The notes under the pieces: generated by a model
Told to the model about the DNA's origin: nothing
Seen by the model: only the letters and a program-made list of their open reading frames with translations
Database searches by the model: none
Position numbers and translations under genes: made by a program
Shown: positions 44,595 through 53,081 of the stretch, one piece after another
Layout: every line of letters starts with the position of its first letter
Position numbering within the stretch: position 1 is the stretch's first letter
Assembly (NCBI RefSeq): GCF_900101175.1
Contig: NZ_FNFQ01000004.1
Span: 213,991 to 277,990, forward strand
Direction: 5' to 3'
Source: Stenotrophomonas pavanii
GTDB lineage: Bacteria > Pseudomonadota > Gammaproteobacteria > Xanthomonadales > Xanthomonadaceae
DNA length: 64,000 nucleotides

Positions 44595-45897
44595 GCACAT
44601 CCTGCACACCGTGGCCGCCTTGGCAGTGGCCGCCACCCTCTCGGCCTGCGCCGGCAAGGCCGAATACCATCCGGCCGACCAGTCGGGACCGCAGCCGCCA
44701 CTGCCCAAGCCGGCCAACTTCCTGATGCCGCCGATGCAGGTGCCCAAGGGCGTGGGCTGGGCCGACGGCCAGTCGCCCACGGTGGCCGAAGGCCTGAAGA
44801 TCGAGCGCATCGCCGCCAACCTGCAGCACCCGCGCCGGCTGCTGACCCTGCCCAACGGCGATGTACTGGTGGTGGAAGGCAACGGCCCCGGCGAAGAGCC
44901 GGTCACCACGCCCAAGCAGTGGATTGCCGGCAAGGTGAAGGCGCGCTCGGGCAAGGCCGGCAAGGGCGGCAACCGGGTCACCCTGCTGCGCCGATCGCCG
45001 GGCACGAACACCTGGACCCAGCACGTCTACATCGAAGGCCTGCACTCGCCGTTCGGCATCCAGCTGATCGGCGACACGCTGTACGTGGCCAACACCGGCA
45101 ACATCATGCAGTACCACTACGTGCCCGGCGAAACCCGCATGTCCGACAAGGGCCGCGAGTTCACCGACCTGCCCAGCACCATCAACCACCACTGGACCAA
45201 GGAACTGCTGGCCAGCCGCGATGGCCGCAAGCTGTACGTGGGCGTCGGCTCCAACAGCAACATTACTGAAAATGGCCTGGCCGTCGAATATCGCCGCGCG
45301 GTCGTGCTGGAGGTGGACGTAGCTACCCGTGGCAGCCGCATCTTTGCGTCGGGCATCCGCAACCCGACCGGACTGGACTGGGAGCCGAGCACCGGCACGC
45401 TGTGGGCGGTGGCGAACGAACGCGACGAGATCGGCGCCGACCTGGTGCCGGATTACCTCACCTCGGTGAAGGAAGATGGCTTCTACGGCTGGCCCTACAG
45501 CTACTACGGCCAGCACGTGGACGAGCGCGTGCAGCCGCAGCGGCCGGACCTGGTGGCCAAGGCGATCGTGCCGGACTACGCCATCGGCTCGCACGTGGCG
45601 CCGCTGGGCCTGCTGTTCTATACCGGCCAGGCACTGCCGGCGCAGTACCACGGCGGCGCCTTCATCGGCGAACACGGCAGCTGGGATCGTTCGCCGCTGA
45701 GCGGCTACGAAGTGGTGTACGTACCGTTCAAGGACGGCAAGCCGACCGGGCGGCCGCAGACCGTGGTCAGCGGGTTCACCTCGAAGGACGAGAAGACCCT
45801 GATGGGCGCACCGGTCGGCATGGCCATGGATGCCGAGGGCGCACTGCTGGTGGCCGACGACGTGGGCGACGTGGTGTGGCGGGTCTCAGCCAAGTAG
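44587..45897 (+). CDS. PQQ-dependent sugar (sorbosone-type) dehydrogenase, lipoprotein
   Basis: 436 residues from a TTG with GGGAGG upstream. The lipobox LSAC lies near residue 19. The beta-propeller region shows RRLLTLPNGDVLVVEGN, LHSPFGIQLIGDTLYVAN, GIRNPTGLDWEPSTGTLWAVANERDEIG and EDGFYGWPYSYYG, typical of soluble glucose/sorbosone dehydrogenases. It would oxidise a sugar in the periplasm using PQQ. The gene is coupled to the DUF2231 gene upstream. Confidence 0.83.
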   Translation: MAKHILHTVAALAVAATLSACAGKAEYHPADQSGPQPPLPKPANFLMPPMQVPKGVGWADGQSPTVAEGLKIERIAANLQHPRRLLTLPNGDVLVVEGNGPGEEPVTTPKQWIAGKVKARSGKAGKGGNRVTLLRRSPGTNTWTQHVYIEGLHSPFGIQLIGDTLYVANTGNIMQYHYVPGETRMSDKGREFTDLPSTINHHWTKELLASRDGRKLYVGVGSNSNITENGLAVEYRRAVVLEVDVATRGSRIFASGIRNPTGLDWEPSTGTLWAVANERDEIGADLVPDYLTSVKEDGFYGWPYSYYGQHVDERVQPQRPDLVAKAIVPDYAIGSHVAPLGLLFYTGQALPAQYHGGAFIGEHGSWDRSPLSGYEVVYVPFKDGKPTGRPQTVVSGFTSKDEKTLMGAPVGMAMDAEGALLVADDVGDVVWRVSAK

Positions 45898-45932
45898 CTG
45901 TGTAGCGTTGAGCCACGGCCGAAGGACATCCG

Positions 45933-46019
45933 GTAGAGTCGACTGTCAGTCGACTCGCGCGCGCAGCGCGTGCTTTTCCTGTGAGCAGCGAAGAGCAGTC
46001 GACTAACAGTCGACTCTAC
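45933..46019. repeat. SMAG REP pair, GTCGACT type
   Basis: GTAGAGTCGACTGTCAGTCG on one side and the inverted arm ending CTAC on the other. The same subtype occurs at 58121-58208. It separates convergent genes. Confidence 0.85.
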
Positions 46020-46055
46020 CCTGTCGACTCCACCCCGTCGGCTCAACCACCGGGT

Positions 46056-46706
46056 TCAGCGTGCCCGGAACCCACTGAACACCGATTCGGCGGCAAATCC
46101 CACGCCGCCCAGCAGCACGCCGAAATACACCACCGTGGCCACCACGAAGCCGTACCCGGCCGCCACCGCCGCGCCATCGCGCTGGATGAAGCCAATCGCA
46201 AACGACATCAGCGCCAACGCCGGCAGCGTGTTGCTGAAGGGAATCGGCCCGGCCGGCGCCATCAACAGCAGGGTCGCAAACACCAGCATCAGGTTGTTCA
46301 GGCGCATCATCTTCTTCGAGCGCACCATCACCGCCAGCCGCATCGGCCGCGACAGCCGCTCCATGCGGTGCACCCACTTCAGCGCACGGCCCAGGTTGGC
46401 CTTCAGCTTGTCGGTGGCGATCTCGCGGCGCGCCAGCTTCTGCGGCACCCACAGCGGGCGGTCGCGCACACGGCTCAGGCCGATCAGCAGGATCGAGGCG
46501 CCGAACACCGTGCTCAGCCCGGGAATCGACACCGGGATGATGAAGATGGCCGAGAGCAGGATCACGATCAGCAGCAGGCCCTCATCGCCCAGCGCGCTGA
46601 GCAGGGTGCCGACGCGCACCTGGTCGCCGGGCAGCTCCTCGATCATCTGCTCGATCTGCTGGGCCAGAGGCGCGCTGTCGTTGGTTTCGGGGGCACGGTA
46701 GGTCAT
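46056..46706 (-). CDS. ExoD-family membrane protein
   Basis: 216 residues from ATG 46706. Landmarks are LGDEGLLLIVILLSAIFIIPVSIPGLSTVFG, the cytoplasmic LARREIATDKL and PMRLAVMVRSKKMMRLN, and later helices (PLALMSFAIG-like LPALALMSFAIGFIQRDG). ExoD proteins affect exopolysaccharide synthesis in rhizobia; function here is unproven. It is divergent from the HAD gene. Confidence 0.82.
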   Translation of the reverse strand: MTYRAPETNDSAPLAQQIEQMIEELPGDQVRVGTLLSALGDEGLLLIVILLSAIFIIPVSIPGLSTVFGASILLIGLSRVRDRPLWVPQKLARREIATDKLKANLGRALKWVHRMERLSRPMRLAVMVRSKKMMRLNNLMLVFATLLLMAPAGPIPFSNTLPALALMSFAIGFIQRDGAAVAAGYGFVVATVVYFGVLLGGVGFAAESVFSGFRAR

Positions 46707-46855
46707 GCGTCGCAAGGTTCTCCAGGGAAGGGCGGTCAGCGGGCCGTCCTGCGGTGGGGGACGCACAGGCTCCTGCAGTATCCCGGCCAACGTGGGCAAA
46801 GAGGTGAACCGGGCATGAGGGGGTAAACTGGCGTGCCCCGCACGAGTTGAACGCA

Positions 46856-47800
46856 ATGGACATGGGCCGCAGGCAATCGACCATCGAACTGGTCGCCATC
46901 GACATGGATGGCACGCTGCTGGACCCGTCGCACCAGCTCACCCCCCGCGCCCGGAAGGCCATCGCGCAGGCGCGGGCGCTGGGCGTGCACATCGTGCTGA
47001 CCAGTGGGCGCCCGGTTCCGGGCCTGGCGCCGTACCTGCACGAGCTCGGCATCACCGGCAACGACGACTACTGCATCGCCTGCAATGGCGGCCTGGTGCA
47101 GCGCATCGGCACGCGCGAAACCGTGGTCGCGTATCCGCTCAGCTTCGACGACTTCCTGTTCTGCGAACAGGTCGCCCGCGACCTGGGCGTGCACTTCCAG
47201 GCGCTGGACAGCCAGCGCATGTACACGCCCAACCAGGACATCAGCTACTACACCGTGGCCGACTCGCATCTTTCGCGGATGCCGCTGTCGTATCGCCGCG
47301 TGGAAGACATGGACCCGTCGATGTCCTTCATCAAGCTGATGATGATCGACGAACCTGAGGTGCTGGATGCCGCCATCGCGCGCCTGCCCAGCGCGCTGAC
47401 CGAGCGCTTCGCGGTACTGAAGAGCGCACCGTTCTTCCTGGAAGTGTTCGACCACCGGGCCGGCAAGGGGCCGAGCCTGCAGACGCTGGCCGAGCACCTG
47501 GGCATCGACCGCGCCAACGTGATGGCCATCGGTGACCAGGAAAACGACCTGACCATGCTGCAATACGCCGGTACCAGCGTGGCGATGGGCCACGCGTCCC
47601 TATGCCCTGGTAGGTGCCAACCTTGGTTGGCACACGAGCGCCGACCAAGGTCGGCCCCCACCACGCCGGAGCTATACCCACGTATAGCCCACCCATCCCC
47701 ATCGCCATCGGCGCTGTACCACCGCGCAATGGCGAATGCGGCAGTGCGATGCAAGAATTCCGCACGTCGAAATCACCCCACCGAATCCCACGGCAGATGA
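46856..47800 (+). CDS. HAD-superfamily (Cof-type) sugar phosphatase with replaced C-terminus
   Basis: About 314 residues from ATG 46856 (a TTG at 46847 is possible). HAD motifs I-IV are intact: DMDGTLL, TSGRP, the Lys in HRAGKGPSLQ and GDQENDLTML. The cap domain is of the Cof/YidA type. After GTSVAMGHA (near 47597) the conserved end is lost and the frame runs through a REP element and non-coding DNA, adding about 66 unrelated residues rich in Pro, Arg and Ser. All catalytic residues remain, so the enzyme may still work, but the last helix or strand is missing. Confidence 0.7.
   Translation: MDMGRRQSTIELVAIDMDGTLLDPSHQLTPRARKAIAQARALGVHIVLTSGRPVPGLAPYLHELGITGNDDYCIACNGGLVQRIGTRETVVAYPLSFDDFLFCEQVARDLGVHFQALDSQRMYTPNQDISYYTVADSHLSRMPLSYRRVEDMDPSMSFIKLMMIDEPEVLDAAIARLPSALTERFAVLKSAPFFLEVFDHRAGKGPSLQTLAEHLGIDRANVMAIGDQENDLTMLQYAGTSVAMGHASLCPGRCQPWLAHERRPRSAPTTPELYPRIAHPSPSPSALYHRAMANAAVRCKNSARRNHPTESHGR
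47610..47662 (+). repeat. SMAG REP pair inside the 3' end of the HAD frame
   Basis: GTAGGTGCCAACCTTGGTTG palindrome followed by CCGACCAAGGTCGG. It marks the point where HAD homology ends. The 282 bases from 47663 to 47944 hold only the tail of that frame and no other gene I can support. Confidence 0.75.
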
Positions 47801-47944
47801 TCGTCTTCGTCTGCCACTGACCGGCACGCACCGCGCCGTCACGCCTTCAACGCAGCCGCATCGCCAGCCAGGCGCCGACACCGGTGCTGCAACGCGCTGG
47901 GCGTGCGCCTGCGCCGCTCTCTCCCTGCACACGGATTCACTGCC

Positions 47945-50263
47945 ATGAACACCCCACCCACGACGCGCCTCGCCCTGGCCATCATCGCGGCCACCACCGC
48001 ACCTGCGTACGCCGCAGACACGCACGACGCCACGCTCGACACGCCCACCACGCTCAACGCCCTGCAGGTCATCGCCACGCCGCGCGGCGCCGCCGTTGCA
48101 CCGACCCAGGTGGTCGGCCCCAACCGCTACATCATCAAGGCCGAAGACCTCGACGCGATGGTCACCGGCAACAACGGCCTGGCCATGCTGAAGCAGGTAC
48201 CGGGCGCCAGCTACACCGCCACCGACGGGCTGGGCCTGGATATCTCGGCCACCAGCCTGTTCGTGCGCGGCTTCCGCATGAATGAAATGGGCATCACCTT
48301 CGAAGGCGTGCCGCTGAACGACAACGGCTTCCTCTCGCTCACCGGCACCAGTGTGGTGAACGTGGGCGTGCCCGATGGCATCGGCGCGATCACGGTCAGC
48401 CCCGGTGGCGCACCGGTCAGCGTGTTCTCCAGCAGCGTCAACGGCGGCAGCCTGGAATACCGGCTGCGCGACCTGCAGGACACGCCCAGCCTGCGCGTGA
48501 AGCAGGGCGTGGGCAGCAACAGCACGTTGGTCACCACCGTATCCGGGCAGAGCGGCCAGCTCGGCGAGCATGGCCCGAAAGTGCTGGTCGACCTGCAACG
48601 CGTGTCCGCCGACAAGTACCAGGGTGAGGGCACGCAGAACTTCCTGCGCGGTGACCTGAAGCTGCAGCAGGATGTGGCGTGGGGCGATTTCACCGTGTTC
48701 GTCTCCGACAGCAAGGCCCAGGTCTGGGGCTACAACAACATCTCCTTCGACATGATCCGCAAGCTGGGCTGGAAGGCCGACATCTTCTATCCGGACTATG
48801 CGTGGGCGTATTACGTGGCCTCGCCGGAGAACGCAGACAAATCCTGCGGCGCCTACTCCTGTGGTGAACTGTCCGGGCTGATTCCGTACGACACCGGCCA
48901 GAGCACCCGCGACCGGGTGTCTTCGATCAACCATCGCTTCCAGATCAGCCCTGCGCTGAGCGGCAACGTGCAGCTGTACAACGCCAACAGCCACACCCAG
49001 GCCACGCTCACCGACCCGAACGTGCCCTCGCCCAACGGCGCGCCGTTCTCCGAACAGGTGCAGACGCCGCGCCTCAACCGGCTGGGCGGCATGCTCAACC
49101 TGCAGTTCGAGGCGGGCGCGCACACCGTCACCGCCGGTTTCTGGCAGGAGAAGAGCAAGGCCGCGGCCAAGACCGAGTGGTACCAGCAGCCGCTGCTGGG
49201 CGAGGGCCCGCCGCTGAAGGCCATCGGCCCGTTCGATGTGTACGGCCCCGCGTTCAAGACCGACAACGCATCGAGCTGGGTGACCCGCTCGCGCCAGTTG
49301 TACCTGCAGGACGACATCGTGTTGAACGACACGCTGAAGCTGGGCGTTGGATTCAAAGCCGTGGACTTCCGCACCAGCGGCGGCGGCCTCGGCGATGCCA
49401 AGGACCGGCCGGTGAACGGCACGCTGCGCGCGAAAAGCAACTTCCTGCCGCATGTCTCGCTGTTCTGGAGCCCGACCGAATCCACCGATGCCTTCATCGA
49501 CCTGGCCAACACCATGAACGGCTACCGCGTCGCCCAGCGCGGCAACATCGGCTACACCGCCTCTGCGTGGACCATCACCGACCAGGAAGAGTTCGACCGC
49601 GTGGCCGGCACGCTGCGCCCGGAGAAGAACTGGAACCTGACCGTGGGCGCGTCGCATCGCGTCGACCGACTGACGATCACTGGCGACGTGTTCTACAACG
49701 ACATCCGCAACCGCCTGCTGTCGGCCGCCATCGGCACCCAGTTCGCACAGATCAACACCGTGCGGCTGATGCCGAAGATGCACGTGATCGGCGCCGACCT
49801 CGGCATCACCGCCGACCTGACCGACCACCTGCAGTTCTATCAGGGCGTGGCCGTGGCCCGTTCGTACTACGACAGCGATTTCGTGGTGGGCGACACGGTG
49901 TACCCGATCAAGGGCAACGCGCAGCCCGGTTACCCGCAGATCTCGCTGGTCAGCGACCTGTCCGCCCACTTCGGTGACTGGCGTTTGGGGGCCACCAGTA
50001 CCTCGTACCTGCGCCAGCCCTTCACCTACGAGAACGACATCCGCGTGCCGACGTTCTGGCAGGTCAATACCTATGCCGCCTACCGCTTCGGTGCCGACAG
50101 CGCCGTGCCCGGCCTGGAGCTGCGGCTGGACGTGAGCAACCTGTTCAACCGCCACAACATCGGCACCGCCACCATCGCCGGCTCGTCGTTCTCGGGGGAT
50201 TACCAGACCCTGCAGCGCAGCGCGCCACGGCAGCTGATGTTCAGCACCTCGATGGCGTTCTGA
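47945..50263 (+). CDS. TonB-dependent receptor
   Basis: 772 residues from ATG 47945. A signal peptide (TRLALAIIAATTAPAYAA) precedes a plug domain (LQVIATPRGAA, NGLAMLKQVPGASYT, FVRGFRMNEMGITFEGVPLND, GIGAITVSPGGAP). A barrel follows, ending MFSTSMAF with C-terminal Phe. Long aromatic-rich loops (ADIFYPDYAWAYYVAS, with two Cys in CGAYSCGE) face outside. The plug resembles receptors for siderophores or complex carbohydrates; substrate not determinable. It stands alone. Confidence 0.88.
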   Translation: MNTPPTTRLALAIIAATTAPAYAADTHDATLDTPTTLNALQVIATPRGAAVAPTQVVGPNRYIIKAEDLDAMVTGNNGLAMLKQVPGASYTATDGLGLDISATSLFVRGFRMNEMGITFEGVPLNDNGFLSLTGTSVVNVGVPDGIGAITVSPGGAPVSVFSSSVNGGSLEYRLRDLQDTPSLRVKQGVGSNSTLVTTVSGQSGQLGEHGPKVLVDLQRVSADKYQGEGTQNFLRGDLKLQQDVAWGDFTVFVSDSKAQVWGYNNISFDMIRKLGWKADIFYPDYAWAYYVASPENADKSCGAYSCGELSGLIPYDTGQSTRDRVSSINHRFQISPALSGNVQLYNANSHTQATLTDPNVPSPNGAPFSEQVQTPRLNRLGGMLNLQFEAGAHTVTAGFWQEKSKAAAKTEWYQQPLLGEGPPLKAIGPFDVYGPAFKTDNASSWVTRSRQLYLQDDIVLNDTLKLGVGFKAVDFRTSGGGLGDAKDRPVNGTLRAKSNFLPHVSLFWSPTESTDAFIDLANTMNGYRVAQRGNIGYTASAWTITDQEEFDRVAGTLRPEKNWNLTVGASHRVDRLTITGDVFYNDIRNRLLSAAIGTQFAQINTVRLMPKMHVIGADLGITADLTDHLQFYQGVAVARSYYDSDFVVGDTVYPIKGNAQPGYPQISLVSDLSAHFGDWRLGATSTSYLRQPFTYENDIRVPTFWQVNTYAAYRFGADSAVPGLELRLDVSNLFNRHNIGTATIAGSSFSGDYQTLQRSAPRQLMFSTSMAF

Positions 50264-50298
50264 GGCGGCGAGGGTGGGGGCAGAGCCCCTCCGTGATC

Positions 50299-50337
50299 GG
50301 GGTCAGACCCCTTTGCGCAGCAAAGGGCTCTGACCCC
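50299..50337. terminator. Long inverted repeat, probable terminator
   Basis: GGGGTCAGA/CCCCTTTGC arm pairs with GCAAAGGG/CTCTGACCCC, giving a stem of about 18 base pairs with three loop bases, 36 bases after the receptor stop. An AAAACC follows rather than a T-run. Confidence 0.55.
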
Positions 50338-50407
50338 CAAAACCCGCCTAGAAACCCGCCTTGCGCAAACAACAGGGGTTTTCTGGCAGCGACGCAAGGT
50401 TCCCACA

Positions 50408-50797
50408 ATGTTGCTGGGTCATCCTGTCGGCATGGCACAGCACACCCCGCCAACCCGATTGTTCGGCATCGGCGGCCCACGACGGCCGCGGCAGGCGCTT
50501 TCCGTGGCGCCGGCGATCGACTTGCAGGGCGAATACCAGTTCTGGCAGGTCTACGAACGCGTGGTCCGCCCGCTGCCCGGCGGTGGGCTGCGCCGGGCCT
50601 GGCTGGTGTGCCAGAAGGTGTACCGGGACCGCTGGCAGCACCCGGAGGACAGCGACGCGGTCGGACTGTCGCGGGTGCTGTTCGGCGGCAACATGACGGC
50701 TGGCCGGGCGTCGGAGCTGGCGGAGCTGCACGCGCTGGTCAGCCGTCGGGTGGCGCTGCTGGCGAAGCGAGGTGTAATGTTCAGACGCGGCCGCTGA
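50408..50797 (+). CDS. Hypothetical protein
   Basis: 129 residues from ATG 50408 (AAGG upstream); ATG 50432 is an alternative. It is Arg-rich with EYQFWQVYERVVRPLPGG, VCQKVYRDRWQHP and RASELAELHALVSRRVALLAKRG. No signal or membrane segment. Family not recognised. A second small gene follows 23 bases later. Confidence 0.5.
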   Translation: MLLGHPVGMAQHTPPTRLFGIGGPRRPRQALSVAPAIDLQGEYQFWQVYERVVRPLPGGGLRRAWLVCQKVYRDRWQHPEDSDAVGLSRVLFGGNMTAGRASELAELHALVSRRVALLAKRGVMFRRGR

Positions 50798-50820
50798 CCG
50801 CGCATCTGCTGAGAATTCCG

Positions 50821-51117
50821 ATGATTCTTCTTCCGGGGCAGTACCGCATCCTCGCGTATCGCGGATTCCATGACCTGCCGCGGATGATGCTGGTAGCCGA
50901 TAGCGCATCAAAGCGTTGGGTGCTCGATTGTCCGTTCGAAGACGAACGGGATGACTACGCGCCGGTGTATCGCATTTATGCCGTGGATGCTGACATCGCG
51001 GTGCCTTCGGAGGTATGGGAGCGTCACATTCGTGGGCTATTGCCTGACATTGGCGTCCTTTCGGTAAATAGCATGCAGTTTGACGAGACGCGGCGCGCCT
51101 TCTTCATCCTGATGTGA
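50821..51117 (+). CDS. Hypothetical protein
   Basis: 98 residues, with GAGAA before the ATG. Mixed alpha/beta composition (ILLPGQYRILAYRGFH, RMMLVADSASKRWVLDCPF, YRIYAVDADIAVPSEVWERH). Base composition falls toward the 3' end compared with neighbours, hinting at later acquisition. Family not recognised. It converges on comM with a seven-base gap. Confidence 0.55.
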   Translation: MILLPGQYRILAYRGFHDLPRMMLVADSASKRWVLDCPFEDERDDYAPVYRIYAVDADIAVPSEVWERHIRGLLPDIGVLSVNSMQFDETRRAFFILM

Positions 51118-51124
51118 TTTTTCG

Positions 51125-52630
51125 TCATACCCCCGGCTTTCCCCGATCCAATTGCCGGTAGCCGATCGCCTCAGCCAGGTGCGCGGTCTGGATACCCTCG
51201 CAACCCGCCAGATCGGCAATCGTGCGCGCCACCCGCAGAATCCGGTGCATCGCCCGCGCTGACAGCTGCAGGCGCTCGATGGCCTGTTCCAGCATGTCCT
51301 GATCTGCCTCGCTCAGTCGGGTACAGGCCCGCAGTGCCGCCGGCGGCAGATGTGCGTTGAGCCCGCCACGCACCTGCTGCTTGGCATGGGCGGCTTCCAC
51401 CCGTGCACGTACCGCAGCACTGGGCTCCCCCAGCGGCGTGCTCTCCCGCAACTCCACTGCGTCCATGCGCGCCACACTGATATGCAGGTCAATACGGTCC
51501 AGCAACGGACCAGACACCCGCGCACGGTAACGGTTGATACGCTCTTCGCTACACAGGCAGCGGTTGCTGCGGTCACCGGCCCAGCCGCACGGGCAGGGGT
51601 TCATCGCCGCCACCAGCTGGAATCGCGCGGGATACTGCACACTGCGTGCCGCGCGGGCGATGCGGATGTGGCCGGACTCCAGTGGCTCGCGCAGGGTCTC
51701 CAGCGCGCTGCGGTTCCACTCTGGAAGCTCATCCAGAAACAGCACGCCGTGATGGGCCAGCGAGATCTCGCCGGGGCAGGGCGGATTGCCGCCGCCTACC
51801 AATGCGGCCGAGCTGGCACTGTGGTGCGGTGCCCGAAAGGGCCGCTGCCGCCATCGTCTTGGGTCCAGCCCTTCGCCACTCACCGAGGCAATCGCGGCCA
51901 GCTGCAGTGCCTCGGTTTCTTCGGTATCCGGCAACAGGCTGGGCAGGCGCGAGGCCAGCAGCGTCTTGCCGCAGCCAGGGCTGCCGATCAACAACAGATG
52001 GTGCCCACCGGCGGCCGCCACTTCCAACGCGCGCCGCGCATGCGCCTGCCCGCGCACGTCGGCCAGATCGGGTAGCGGCAACGGCGTCGTGTCCACGCGC
52101 TCAACGGGTGGCAGCAGGCGCGGATTGCCCAGCCCGGCACAGCACTCCAGCAACGTACGCGCTACCCGCACATCGGCATGCTCGGCCAAAGCTGCCTCTG
52201 CGGCGTTCCCCGGAGGCACCACTAGGATGCGCCCGGCGTCTGCCGCCGCAATTGCCGCCGGCAGCGCTCCGGCCACCGGCCGCAGTTCGCCGGTCAGTCC
52301 AAGCTCGCCCAGGAACTCGTACTGCAGCAGCGATTGCGGATCGACCTGGCCGCTGGCCGCCAGAATGCCCAGCGCGATGGCCAGGTCGTAACGCCCGCCT
52401 TCCTTGGGCAAGTCGGCGGGCGCGAGGTTCAAGGTGATGCGCCGCTGCGGAAAGTCGAAGCGCGCGCAGAGCAGGGCGGCACGCACGCGCTCGCGGGACT
52501 CGCGCACGCTGGTCTCGGCCAGGCCGACAATCTGGGTGGCAGGCAGGCCGCCAGAGAGGTGCACTTCCACCCGCACCAGCGGGGCATCGACCCCGGCGCG
52601 GGCACGGCTGTGGACCAGCGCCAGGCTCAT
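51125..52630 (-). CDS. comM: ComM/YifB Mg-chelatase-like AAA+ helicase
   Basis: 501 residues. An N-terminal Lon-protease-like fold (VEVHLSGGLPATQIVGLAETSVRESRERVRAAL fragments) is followed by the AAA+ module: Walker A GSPGCGKT near residue 216, LFLDELPEW (Walker B), and the CPCGWAGD segment with Cys residues. The C-terminal Mg-chelatase-like domain ends near LAEAIGYRQLDRG. In Vibrio, ComM is a hexameric helicase that speeds branch migration during natural transformation. Length and motif order are normal. Confidence 0.92.
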   Translation of the reverse strand: MSLALVHSRARAGVDAPLVRVEVHLSGGLPATQIVGLAETSVRESRERVRAALLCARFDFPQRRITLNLAPADLPKEGGRYDLAIALGILAASGQVDPQSLLQYEFLGELGLTGELRPVAGALPAAIAAADAGRILVVPPGNAAEAALAEHADVRVARTLLECCAGLGNPRLLPPVERVDTTPLPLPDLADVRGQAHARRALEVAAAGGHHLLLIGSPGCGKTLLASRLPSLLPDTEETEALQLAAIASVSGEGLDPRRWRQRPFRAPHHSASSAALVGGGNPPCPGEISLAHHGVLFLDELPEWNRSALETLREPLESGHIRIARAARSVQYPARFQLVAAMNPCPCGWAGDRSNRCLCSEERINRYRARVSGPLLDRIDLHISVARMDAVELRESTPLGEPSAAVRARVEAAHAKQQVRGGLNAHLPPAALRACTRLSEADQDMLEQAIERLQLSARAMHRILRVARTIADLAGCEGIQTAHLAEAIGYRQLDRGKPGV

Positions 52631-52963
52631 GTGTGGTTTCCTGCGGAGGGGCGCTTGATGATGCGGCAGGTGCTCTTCGAGGGCTATCGGAAGTTGCTGG
52701 TGAATGGACTAGGAGGATTCTGGCAGTCAATTGATCCGCTGAAGTTTGGCTTCTAGCTCCCGGGCGGCTGGTCTCTGCAATTGAGTGACGGAATTCGACC
52801 GGCATCAAGTGGAGCAACGCCGAGGAATAGGCGTTGCGGCTCGCCCGGGCCGGCCTTTCACCTCACTGGATCTGCGCCCGCGAGACTGCGGAAATCCTAG
52901 ACAATTCCCTATGAAGTGCTTTTCGTACAGGTATTTACATTTCACGGAACTACACACATTTAC
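52631..52963. other. Intergenic, no gene seen
   Basis: 333 bases between comM and the abi promoter. It becomes AT-rich from about 52890 onward. Short palindromes (CAACGCC / GGCGTTG at 52815-52837) are present. No frame has a ribosome site and protein-like composition. Confidence 0.5.
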
Positions 52964-52992
52964 TTGAAGGTAAGCAAAAGGGGCGCTAAAAT
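52964..52992 (+). promoter_or_regulatory. Sigma-70-like promoter for the abi-associated RNA
   Basis: TTGAAG at 52964-52969, a 17-base spacer, and TAAAAT at 52987-52992. It is the best promoter match in this gap and would start transcription near 52999, directly at the structured RNA. Confidence 0.65.
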
Positions 52993-52998
52993 TCACCC

Positions 52999-53061
52999 AA
53001 CACACCCGCCAAGCCTCTGACGCGCTAGTTCGCGACATGCTCAAATTGGCGGGTTTTTTTT
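52999..53061 (+). ncRNA. Compact structured RNA with terminator upstream of abi (candidate RNA antitoxin, AbiF-RNA-like)
   Basis: The predicted transcript is about 60 nt. An outer stem CCCGCCAA (53005-53012) / TTGGCGGG (53046-53053) encloses an inner hairpin CGCG-CTAGTT-CGCG (53021-53034) and single-stranded CTCTGA and ACATGCTCAAA segments. The outer stem is followed by eight T residues (53054-53061), so it also forms a rho-independent terminator. It ends 20 bases before the abi ATG. Abi_2/AbiF genes in other bacteria have been reported to carry a conserved small RNA immediately upstream. An alternative pairing, GCGGG (53049-53053) with CCCGC (53063-53067), could break the terminator and let abi be read. 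Confidence 0.6.
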
Positions 53062-53081
53062 GCCCGCTGATTGGAGTCAGG

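Noticed and set aside
53037..53081. Longer N-terminus for the Abi protein
   Set aside because: It would begin inside the RNA terminator and has no ribosome site, while ATG 53082 has GGAG at the right distance.
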